A stretch of 64,000 bases of DNA, taken from NCBI RefSeq assembly GCF_035593305.1, contig NZ_CP141615.1, positions 2,511,722-2,575,721 on the forward strand, given 5' to 3'. Shown here piece by piece: positions 57,656 to 64,000 of the stretch. Positions within the stretch are counted from its first letter, which is position 1, and every line of letters starts with the position of its first letter. The notes beneath the pieces are model-generated. The model worked only from the letters and a program-made list of their open reading frames with translations, was not told the origin of the DNA and did no database searches. Origin of the DNA: Limnochorda sp. L945t (GTDB taxonomy: Bacteria > Bacillota > Limnochordia > Limnochordales > Geochordaceae). The position numbers and the translations under genes are program-made.

Positions 57656-58792
57656 ATGAGGAGACGGTGCCGTGCCCGGGCCTGGGGAACGGTCATGTCG
57701 CTGGCCGGATGGATGTTGATCCCGTTGGCCTGCGCCGGGGCGCCGGCCATGCCGGCGCTGGCCCAGAAGGGCGGGAGCGTGGGCCCGGAGGCGATCATCA
57801 TCCAGCCGCCGCCCTCCTCGCAGTTGAAAGTCGGGATCACGACGGACCGGCCTTCGTATCGGCCGGGCGACAGCATCGTGATCACCATCGAGCTCAACCG
57901 GCCCGCCTACGTGTACATCGTCGACATGGACACGGAAGGCCAGGTCCGCCTGCTCTTGCCCAACCGTTACGAGCGCAGCAACCACCTGCCGGCCGGGACG
58001 ACGCGCCTGCCCGGAGGCGGCTACACGCTTCGCATCGCGGGGCGACCGGGGGTCGAGTACCTGCAGGCCATCGCCTCGCTGGCCCCCGTCGACTCCCTCG
58101 ACCCGTTCGGGGCCACGTCCGGCGGCGTGTCCGGCCCGCAGCTCTTCTCCCAGGAGACGTTCCCTGAAGCGAAGGAGCCCACGGGGATCCGGCAACGGAT
58201 CATCCAGCGCATCGAAGCAGTGGTGCCCTCCGGGCAGTGGTCGGTCGCGTGGACGTCGTTCCGCGTCGAGGGGCCCGAGGCCCCGCCGCCTCCGCCGCCT
58301 CCGCCGTCCTTCAATGAGGCGCCGGTGGCGCGGTTCGAAGTGGCACCGGACACCCCTGTGGCCGGTAGCCCGGTGACGCTGGACGCCCGCGGCTCGTACG
58401 ATCGGGACGGTTTCATCACCCGCTACGCGTGGGACATCGACGGCGATCGGCGCCCGGACGCCTATGGAGAGAGAATCTCCTGGACTTTCGACCAGCCCGG
58501 CCGCTACCTCGTGACCCTCACCGTGACGGACAACCGCCGCACCTCGGACTCGGCCAGCCAGTGGGTGGTGGTGCGGGCGGCGTCGTGGGTGGAGCTCAGC
58601 ATCGACTCCCGGCCGGACGACGCGGCGGTGTACGTGGACGGGCGGTTCCTCGGGCGGACGCCGGTGCGCAAGCTCGTGGAGCAGGGCGACCACTCCATCG
58701 AGATCGTGCAGCCCGGGTACAAGACATGGCGGACGCGCATCAACCTCGACGACGTCGAGGCGCTGCGACTGGAGGTGGACCTTGAGCGCTGA
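57656..58792 (+). CDS. Secreted DUF4384-PKD-PEGA protein
   Basis: A 378-residue exported protein. A signal peptide (about 1-36, MSLAGWMLIPLACAGAPAMPALA) precedes a DUF4384 domain (RPSYRPGDSIVITIELNRPAYVYIVDMDTEGQVRLLLPNRYE). After a Pro-rich linker (about 219-226) come a PKD-like domain (PVTLDARGSYDRDGFITRYAWDIDGD) and a PEGA domain (SIDSRPDDAAVYVDGRFLGRTPV). These are surface or periplasmic beta domains that bind protein or glycan partners. It is paralogous to the next gene, with a 11-base overlap, and divergent from addB. The function is unknown. Confidence 0.82.
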   Translation: MRRRCRARAWGTVMSLAGWMLIPLACAGAPAMPALAQKGGSVGPEAIIIQPPPSSQLKVGITTDRPSYRPGDSIVITIELNRPAYVYIVDMDTEGQVRLLLPNRYERSNHLPAGTTRLPGGGYTLRIAGRPGVEYLQAIASLAPVDSLDPFGATSGGVSGPQLFSQETFPEAKEPTGIRQRIIQRIEAVVPSGQWSVAWTSFRVEGPEAPPPPPPPPSFNEAPVARFEVAPDTPVAGSPVTLDARGSYDRDGFITRYAWDIDGDRRPDAYGERISWTFDQPGRYLVTLTVTDNRRTSDSASQWVVVRAASWVELSIDSRPDDAAVYVDGRFLGRTPVRKLVEQGDHSIEIVQPGYKTWRTRINLDDVEALRLEVDLER

Positions 58793-60248
58793 ACGAGCGG
58801 CGCAGGCCCGCAGGGGCCGAGCGCCCGCATCGAGCATCGGACGCATCGCCGTGGCATGGGTGCTGCTCACGGCCGCGGCGTTGACGGCAGGGCCGTGGGC
58901 GCCCGCAGCGACGGCCGACTCCGGTGAGGACGGCGCCAAGGCCGCCGTCGAGGAAGGCACGCCGCCGCTCAAGCCGGAGGCCATCATCGTCCAGCCCGGT
59001 CCCTCGGACCTGCGCACCGGGATCTGGACGGACCGGGCCCGCTACCGCGACGGCGACAAGCTGAAGGTCAGCTTTTTCGTGAGCGCGCCTGCGTACGTGT
59101 ACATTTACGACCTGGACACCGCCGGCAACGTGCGCCTCATCTTCCCCAACCGCTACGAGCCCGACAACTTCGTGCAGGCGGGCACCCACTCGCTGCCGCG
59201 GCGCGGCTACAGTTTCGTGGTACGGGGGCCGGCGGGGGCGGAGTACCTGCAGATCATCGCCTCCTTGCACCCCCTGGAGCTCGCCCCGTCGGGAGCGTTC
59301 GCGACCTCTCCCTTCCCGGAGATTGGCAAGAGCGGCCCCGAGGTGAAGCGGCGGGTCGAGCGCATGCTGCAGGCCTCCGGGGCGGGGTGGGCCGTAGCCT
59401 GGACGGGTTTTTATGTGGTGACGCCGGGACCTCCCTCGCCCCCGCCGCCCCCGCCTCCTCCGCCACCACCGCCACCCCCCATGTATGGGGGCTGGGGCAC
59501 GCTCACCATCGACACCAGCCCTCCCGGCGCCCGGGCCTACGTGGACGGCGACTACGTCGGGATCACCCCGACCGAGACCAGCGTGCGTCCCGGCTGGCAC
59601 CGGATCGCCGTCCGGCTCGACGACTACCCGGAGCGGTCGCTGCGGGTGCACGTCTCTGCCGGGGAGCGCCAGGTCGTCGAGGTGGTGTGGCAGGCCGACG
59701 AGCGGGAGCGCTACACCCCGCCGCCTCCCCCGCCGCCGAGGTTGCAACAACCTCCGCCGGTTTCGCCGCGGCGCGCCGGGCCGCCGCGAGCGCGGCTGGG
59801 GCTATCGGCAGGCGTGGACCCCACTGGCATCTGGAGCCTCGGCATCGAGGGCGGCAGCCGGACCGTCGCGATGGGCGGCTCGGTGCGATTGACGGCGGCG
59901 CCGCTCGATCCGAACTCGCGGGGGCCCGTCGACAACCCCGAGCTCGTCAAGAACGGCCCGGAGTGGGAGCTCTACCTCAAGCTGGCAGCACCCCTGAGCC
60001 CCGAACTCTCCCTCGAGGGCAGCGTTGGCGGCGCCTGGCAGCCCATGGCCGAACAACAGGCCTCTTCGGCGTTGCCATGGACCACCGGACCCTTCGCCGT
60101 CATCCCCACTGCCAACTGGCAGCCTGTGCCCGCCGAGTTCCACATCACCTGGGGTCTGGGGCTGCGGTGGGACTTTCCGTGGAGCTACCTCTCGGCCGGC
60201 TGGCACAACCGCCGGGGCGTGGTGGTGGGGCTGGGCGTACGGTTCTAG
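58782..60248 (+). CDS. Secreted DUF4384-PEGA protein with outer-membrane-like C-terminus
   Basis: A 488-residue paralogue of the previous protein. A signal sequence (about 20-45) leads to DUF4384 (DRARYRDGDKLKVSFFVSAPAYVYIYDLDTAGNVRLIFPNRYE), a run of 14 prolines, a PEGA domain (IDTSPPGARAYVDGDYVGITPTE), another Pro-rich linker, then about 160 residues of alternating beta-strand character ending GVVVGLGVRF. A terminal Phe is typical of outer-membrane beta-barrels. I infer an envelope protein that may anchor in an outer membrane. The TTG start at 58782 has GGAGGT five bases upstream and overlaps the previous gene. Confidence 0.78.
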   Translation: MSAERAAQARRGRAPASSIGRIAVAWVLLTAAALTAGPWAPAATADSGEDGAKAAVEEGTPPLKPEAIIVQPGPSDLRTGIWTDRARYRDGDKLKVSFFVSAPAYVYIYDLDTAGNVRLIFPNRYEPDNFVQAGTHSLPRRGYSFVVRGPAGAEYLQIIASLHPLELAPSGAFATSPFPEIGKSGPEVKRRVERMLQASGAGWAVAWTGFYVVTPGPPSPPPPPPPPPPPPPPMYGGWGTLTIDTSPPGARAYVDGDYVGITPTETSVRPGWHRIAVRLDDYPERSLRVHVSAGERQVVEVVWQADERERYTPPPPPPPRLQQPPPVSPRRAGPPRARLGLSAGVDPTGIWSLGIEGGSRTVAMGGSVRLTAAPLDPNSRGPVDNPELVKNGPEWELYLKLAAPLSPELSLEGSVGGAWQPMAEQQASSALPWTTGPFAVIPTANWQPVPAEFHITWGLGLRWDFPWSYLSAGWHNRRGVVVGLGVRF

Positions 60249-60316
60249 CTCCAATCAAACGTTAGGTAGGTGCCTGCCCGCCGGTGTCGAATCCCTGGTG
60301 CCCGGGTGAGGGGCTG

Positions 60317-60943
60317 ATGAGCAGGGAGCGGCGGCAGGAGATCGTGGCGGCTGCCGCCCGGATCTTCAACGAGCAAGGGTTCCACCGCACCTCCATGGCC
60401 GACGTCGCCCAGGCAGTGGGGATGCTCAAGGGAAGCCTCTACTACTACTTCGAGAGCAAGGACCAGCTGCTCTTCGAGGTGATCCAGACGCCGCTGCAAA
60501 AGCTGGTCGGGGCGCTGGAGGCGGTCCTCGAGCAGGAAGTGGATCCGGGGACCGGAGTGCGGGAGGCCATCCGCCGCCACATCGAAAGCTCGGCGGAGTA
60601 CTACCCGCACCTCTTCGTGATCGCCCAGGAGCGCTTCGACTTCCTGGGCGAGCCGTACCGCTCCCGGATCATGGCCTTGCACCGCCGCTACCGGGCACTG
60701 TGGCTGCAGCTGCTGCGCCGGGGAGCCCAGGCCGGCCGCTTCCGCTCCGACCTGGATCTCTCCCTGGTCGCCTTCGCCATCCTCGGGATGTGCAACTGGA
60801 TGTACCGCTGGTACCGGCCCGAAGGGCGAGCCTCCCCGCGCGTCATCGCCGAGCACTTCGCCGAGGTCGTGCTCTCCGGCCTGCGGGCCCCTGGGGCCGG
60901 CGCCCCGGGCGCCTCGCAGGCATCACTCCCGGGCTCTCAGTAG
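60317..60943 (+). CDS. TetR/AcrR-family transcriptional regulator
   Basis: A 208-residue TetR repressor. The N-terminal helix-turn-helix reads EIVAAAARIFNEQGFHRTSMADVAQAVGMLKGSLYYYFESKDQLLFEV, matching the FadR/AcrR type. The C-terminal ligand domain has the TetR_C pattern with a RFDFLGEPYRSRI segment, as in acyl-CoA-responsive members. ATG 60317 follows GGGTGAGGGG. The upstream gap contains AATCAAACGTT, related to half-sites of the palindrome at accC (23818). It is convergent with nagB and overlaps it by seven bases. Confidence 0.9.
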   Translation: MSRERRQEIVAAAARIFNEQGFHRTSMADVAQAVGMLKGSLYYYFESKDQLLFEVIQTPLQKLVGALEAVLEQEVDPGTGVREAIRRHIESSAEYYPHLFVIAQERFDFLGEPYRSRIMALHRRYRALWLQLLRRGAQAGRFRSDLDLSLVAFAILGMCNWMYRWYRPEGRASPRVIAEHFAEVVLSGLRAPGAGAPGASQASLPGSQ

Positions 60944-61824
60944 GCCCACTCCGGGGGCTCGGCCGTCGCCCGGTCCACCACGATGAGCGCATCCGGGTGC
61001 TCCTGCAAAAACGTCACCGGGTACTCCACCGTCACCGGGCCGAAGAGCGCGATGCGCAGAGCCGTCTGCTTCCACGCCCCCGTGGTGCTGTAGAGGCGGA
61101 TGCGCCGGGCGGCCAGGATCTCCCGCATGCCCAGGGTGATGGCCATGGTCGGCACGAGCTGCACGGCCCCGCCGGCTTCCCGCTGGGCCATGGCGATGAT
61201 GGTGTCGACGTTGAGGCTCACGATGCGGGTCGTCGACTGGCGGAACTGCTCGGCCGAGACCACCGGCCACGGAGCGAGCGGCGGCTCGTTGTAGGCGATG
61301 TGCCCGTGGAAGCCGATGCCGCCGTAAGCCGTGTCGATTCCCCCGGCCGCATCGATGGCCCTGGCCATGCCGTCCAGGTCGTAAGGTGACGGGAAATGCC
61401 TCTGCGACTCGGGCACGTTGAGCTCCGGGTCGACCACGTCGTAGAAGTGGCGGCGCCACCAGCCCTCGAAGCTCCAGGGGCTGTCCAGGGGATACGGCCG
61501 CCCCTGCCAGTCGAGGTGCTCGTCCATGTGGAAGAGGTGCACGTTACGCAGGCTCAGCCGGCGCTCATTGACCATGCGGGCCAGGATGGGGATCGGCTCT
61601 CTCGGCCCGCAGGGAACGATGAGCCGGGTCGGGCGGCCTTCCCGGTTGTTGGCCGCGATCTCGTCGAACACGCTTTGGGCAAAGTGCCGGTGGACGTCCT
61701 CCGGCGTCGGGAGGATCTGCAGGCGGATGCGCGCCTCGGGATGGCCGGGCAGGCGATCCGCGCCGACGCGGAGCCACTGCTCGAGCCGCGCTGCGTCGAT
61801 TGCGGAGTAGGCCAACGATGTCAC
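60937..61824 (-). CDS. nagB: Glucosamine-6-phosphate deaminase family protein
   Basis: A 295-residue NagB/SugIsomerase-fold enzyme. Catalytic motifs: LFHMDEHLDWQG (Asp general base), GIDTAYGGIGFHGHIAYNEPP (His and Glu) and the substrate-loop region LIVPCGPREP. NagB converts glucosamine-6-P to fructose-6-P and ammonia in amino-sugar catabolism. It has about 30 more residues than usual and no N-terminal ATG; GTG 61824 or TTG 61815 are the likely starts. A perfect DasR/NagR-like palindrome lies 24 bases upstream. A nagA deacetylase is not in the window. Confidence 0.85.
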   Translation of the reverse strand: MTSLAYSAIDAARLEQWLRVGADRLPGHPEARIRLQILPTPEDVHRHFAQSVFDEIAANNREGRPTRLIVPCGPREPIPILARMVNERRLSLRNVHLFHMDEHLDWQGRPYPLDSPWSFEGWWRRHFYDVVDPELNVPESQRHFPSPYDLDGMARAIDAAGGIDTAYGGIGFHGHIAYNEPPLAPWPVVSAEQFRQSTTRIVSLNVDTIIAMAQREAGGAVQLVPTMAITLGMREILAARRIRLYSTTGAWKQTALRIALFGPVTVEYPVTFLQEHPDALIVVDRATAEPPEWAY

Positions 61825-61847
61825 GCTCCCCGGTGATGCTATCCAAA

Positions 61848-61861
61848 CTGGTATATACCAG
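61848..61861. promoter_or_regulatory. dre-like operator CTGGTATATACCAG upstream of nagB
   Basis: A perfect 14-base palindrome. With the flanking bases it agrees with the known DasR/NagR binding motif ACTGGTCTAGACCACT at most positions, including the TGGT/ACCA arms. It sits just upstream of the nagB start and probably overlaps its promoter, so a GntR/HutC repressor such as the one at 26704-27516 could control nagB. Confidence 0.6.
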
Positions 61862-61910
61862 GTGGACCGACCCGCGTCCTCTCGCCCTGCCCCCATCCGG
61901 CAGGCAGCCC

Positions 61911-63056
61911 TCAGGCCTGTAATCGCAGGCTCTCCCACACCTCCAGTTTGGCCCTCACCCGCTCGATGACCTCGTCGGTAAACTCCGTGGTCGTCGCCTG
62001 CCCGCCCAGGTCGACCGTTCGCACCCCTGCCCGCACCGCCTCGAGCGCCGCCTCGTAGATGGCCCGCGATGCCCTCTGGCCTGCGCCGCCGGGCACGTAG
62101 CTCAACAGGGCCGCGCCGGCCAGGATCATGGCCAGGGGGTTGGCGACGTTGCGGCCCCGCAGACGAGGTGCCGTACCGTGGGGAGCCTCAGCCATGACGC
62201 ACTTCACCTGCAACTGCTCATCCATCGACAACAGCAGCGACTCCGACCCGGCAATCGTGCCGAACATCTGCAGCACCAGGTCGCTCAGGCAGTCGCCGTC
62301 GCGGTTGAGGGCAGGGATGACCAACGGCTCTCCCGTGTGCGACAGCAGCAGCGCGTAGGTCGCGTCGATGAGCTGCGGCTCGTACGGCACGTCAGGGTGG
62401 CGGCTCGCCGCCGCATCCATCTCCTCTTTGAGCATGCCCTCGTAGATGGGGCTCACGGTGTACTTGGGCCCGCCGAAGACCTTGCCGCCGAGCCGCTTGG
62501 CCTGCAAGAACGAAAACTCGGCCACCGCCCTGCACACCCTCCGGCTGATGGTTTCGGTGCGGAGCGCGATCTCGTCCTGGCCGGACCGTTCTCGCCACTC
62601 CCGGGCACCGTAGGCGTCACCGACGGCCATCCGGATGACGCTGATGGGCGCGTTCACCCCCGCGACGGGCCTGACCCCCGGGATGACCCGCCCCGTCCGC
62701 ACGATGACCGTGCCGTCGATGGCGGCCCGCAGGATGGCGTTGGGGCTGCCCACGTCGTCTCGCCCCTCGGGCGTGATGGTCGCCGCCTTGAGCCCCAGCC
62801 CCGCCTTGCGCAGCGCCTCGGCGGCCTCCAGCACCACCTGGTTCTGGGTGAGGCGGCGGTTTTCCAGGCTCAGATCGAACCGCACGAACTCCAGAGGTAC
62901 CCTGGTCACCCGGGGGTCGAGCACGCGGAGCGCCTCCTCCAGGAGCTCCTGCCCGGTCTCGTCCCCTTCCAGCACCACCATGGTGGCCAGGGGGCGGTCG
63001 CCTGCTGCCGCCTTTGCCCCGCCTCCTGCCTCGATCGTTCGCTTCGAGCCGTTCAT
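61911..63056 (-). CDS. Isocitrate/isopropylmalate dehydrogenase family protein
   Basis: A 381-residue protein of the Iso_dh superfamily. It opens LATMVVLEGDETGQELLEEAL and shares VTPEG, VKCVMAEAPHGTAPRLRGRNVANPLAMILAGAALLSYV and TVDLGGQATTTEFTDEVI with isocitrate dehydrogenases. The substrate-binding stretch differs: it reads RTGRVIPGVRPVAG where NAD(P) isocitrate enzymes have a YANIRP-type segment, so the substrate may not be isocitrate. ATG 63056 has GGAGGAC upstream. It precedes nagB on the same strand with an 86-base gap that holds the nagB operator. Confidence 0.85.
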   Translation of the reverse strand: MNGSKRTIEAGGGAKAAAGDRPLATMVVLEGDETGQELLEEALRVLDPRVTRVPLEFVRFDLSLENRRLTQNQVVLEAAEALRKAGLGLKAATITPEGRDDVGSPNAILRAAIDGTVIVRTGRVIPGVRPVAGVNAPISVIRMAVGDAYGAREWRERSGQDEIALRTETISRRVCRAVAEFSFLQAKRLGGKVFGGPKYTVSPIYEGMLKEEMDAAASRHPDVPYEPQLIDATYALLLSHTGEPLVIPALNRDGDCLSDLVLQMFGTIAGSESLLLSMDEQLQVKCVMAEAPHGTAPRLRGRNVANPLAMILAGAALLSYVPGGAGQRASRAIYEAALEAVRAGVRTVDLGGQATTTEFTDEVIERVRAKLEVWESLRLQA

Positions 63057-63130
63057 GATCGCATGTCCTCCGTCTGCCCCGGATTGCCGAAAGAAGACCG
63101 CCGAAGAGGCCCGGCTGCCGCCAAGCGCGT

Positions 63131-63894
63131 CTACTCCTGCCACCCGGGCCACAGCCACCGCCCGAGCGGCCCCAGCACGCTCATCAACGCCCCGGACCCC
63201 ACCGCCAGCAACCCCCCGGCCACCAGCCCGACGACCACCGCCGCCAGCGCGTAGGCCGCCCCCATCCCGACCAGCACGAACACCCCGTCCCGGCGCAGGA
63301 ACCCGACCCCCACGACCAGCACCACCAGGGCGGGCAGGGTGTTGAAGAAGGGCAGGGGCGCCACCATGAGAACGCCGAGGACGGCGACCGAAAGGGCCGC
63401 CGCCCGGTACACCGGCTCGGTCAGCGCCATCGTGAGCCGCCGCTGCGAGGCCCGCTCGATCCGCTCGAGGCGGGGCAACACCCTGGCCTCCAGAAACTCG
63501 GCGGCCTGCTCCCCGAGCGTCCATCGTCGCACCCGCCGGGGAAGCCACGGGTGGCGCAGGCCCAGGGCGCGCTGCACCCCCAGCCCAACGAACAACAGCC
63601 CGACAAAGGCCGCCGTGCCCGGCGGAAGCACCGGGATCAGCGTGGGCAGCGCCAGCACCGCGAAGAGCAGGCCAAACCCTTGCTCCCGCGCCAGGTCGAC
63701 CAGCTCTCCGAGGGTCACCGGCGGGCGGCCGGGCCCCTTGCTTTCCCGGAGCCGCCGGCGCAGGGCATCCGCCACTGAAGGGACCTGGTCCCGGGCCTCG
63801 GCCTGGGCGGCAGGCGCTCGGCGCTTTCCGGCAGAATAAGAAAACAACCGGGACACCCATGTACCGGCCGCCACGGAAGGGCGGGCTTTTCCCA
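63131..63894 (-). CDS. ExoD-family membrane protein (exopolysaccharide synthesis)
   Basis: About 254 residues. The C-terminal 190 residues match ExoD: DALRRRLRESKGPGRPPVTLGELVDLAREQGFGLLFAVLALPTLIPVLPPG, then four hydrophobic segments with RALGLRHPWLPRRVRRWTL and MSVLGPLGRWLWPGWQE. ExoD is linked to exopolysaccharide production and alkali or invasion phenotypes, but its reaction is unknown. ATG 63894 overlaps the start of the divergent membrane-protease gene by two bases on the other strand; GTG 63855 is an alternative start without overlap. Confidence 0.82.
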
Positions 63895-64000
63895 TGACGT
63901 TCAGCCTGTTCGACCTGTTCTGGATCTTCTTGCTCATCTCGTCCCTATCGCCTGCGCTTCGCCAGCGCGCCATCGAGGCCCAGCGCATCCGCACCATCCG
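63893..64000 (+). CDS. SDH-family ClpP-fold membrane serine protease, N-terminal fragment
   Basis: The gene runs off the right edge, leaving 36 codons: MTFSLFDLFWIFLLISSLSPALRQRAIEAQRIRTI. This is the characteristic start of the SDH/SppA-like membrane-anchored serine protease family: a single N-terminal transmembrane segment followed by an Arg-rich linker. Family members have a Ser/Lys or Ser-based ClpP-crotonase fold farther along, which cannot be seen here. The ATG sits head-to-head with the ExoD-family gene. Confidence 0.6.

Noticed and set aside
57551-59017. Upstream extension of the addB frame across the DUF4384 genes
   Set aside because: The added 489 codons are antisense to two conserved genes; AddB homology begins at ATG 57550.
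60270-60295. tRNA-like T-loop sequence (GTCGAATCCC) before the TetR gene
   Set aside because: No acceptor stem, anticodon arm or D-arm could be matched around it.

Overview
This window is about 70% GC, densely packed and almost entirely coding, with no rRNA, tRNA, CRISPR array or insertion sequence that I could see. The gene content points to a Gram-positive-lineage (Firmicutes) bacterium: AddAB rather than RecBCD, a CwlD-like amidase, Orn/Lys/Arg decarboxylase, and an AmiE/RpiR/NanE amino-sugar block. Two TolC-family genes and a secreted protein ending in a porin-like aromatic residue suggest a diderm cell, as in Limnochordia-type lineages. This placement is inference, not proof. TTG and GTG starts behind strong Shine-Dalgarno sequences are frequent.

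Layout. 1-4082 (minus): a branched-chain amino acid or amide ABC importer (livK-like, H, M, G, F; livF cut by the window edge). 4245-9026 (plus): a PAP2-GDPD lipid phosphodiesterase fusion, an in-frame HAD-MutY fusion and a PHP-domain protein. 9051-10111: divergent OsmC-family and YjbQ genes. 10151-17112: a class A beta-lactamase-like hydrolase, a PLP decarboxylase, two peptidoglycan amidases around an F420-ligase-like gene, a NUDIX hydrolase and a LacI regulator. 17184-20410: a sugar ABC importer lacking its ATPase. 20400-23743 (minus): biotin carboxylase, a biotinyl-carrier-like protein without the biotin lysine, and MeaB. 24165-26680 (plus): a sulfur-trafficking operon (DsrE, TusA, SQR-like flavoprotein, DUF1641).

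26704-30753: a GntR/HutC regulator divergent from ROK kinase, SIS isomerase and AnmK. 30951-38787 (plus): a tripartite export operon (two MacB/FtsX-type permeases, adaptor, ATPase, two TolC-like proteins). 38831-47382 (minus): a peptide-type importer (two permeases and a binding protein, no ATPase), Gfo/Idh oxidoreductase, AmiE-like serine hydrolase, RpiR regulator, NanE and a GlcNAc-type kinase. 47583-48629: a secreted beta-propeller-like protein. 48630-57550 (minus): addB, addA, CDP-alcohol phosphatidyltransferase, Ldh_2 dehydrogenase and a YgjP-type metalloprotease. 57656-60248 (plus): two paralogous DUF4384 envelope proteins. 60317-64000: TetR, NagB behind a DasR/NagR-like operator, an isocitrate-dehydrogenase-family enzyme, an ExoD-family membrane protein and the start of a ClpP-fold (SDH) membrane protease.

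How it fits together. AnmK, ROK, SIS, AmiE-like, RpiR, NanE, BadF-type kinase, NagB and a peptide-type importer look like a dispersed cell-wall amino-sugar and muropeptide salvage programme, with a GntR regulator and a matching palindrome in front of nagB. The OsmC/YjbQ pair and the DsrE-TusA-SQR operon share a TACC...GGGTA inverted repeat, which suggests a common sulfur or redox repressor of the CsoR/CstR type. The most unusual single observations are the HAD-MutY fusion with a perfect internal ribosome-binding site and TTG start, and the Lys-to-Asn change at the biotin site of the carrier protein.
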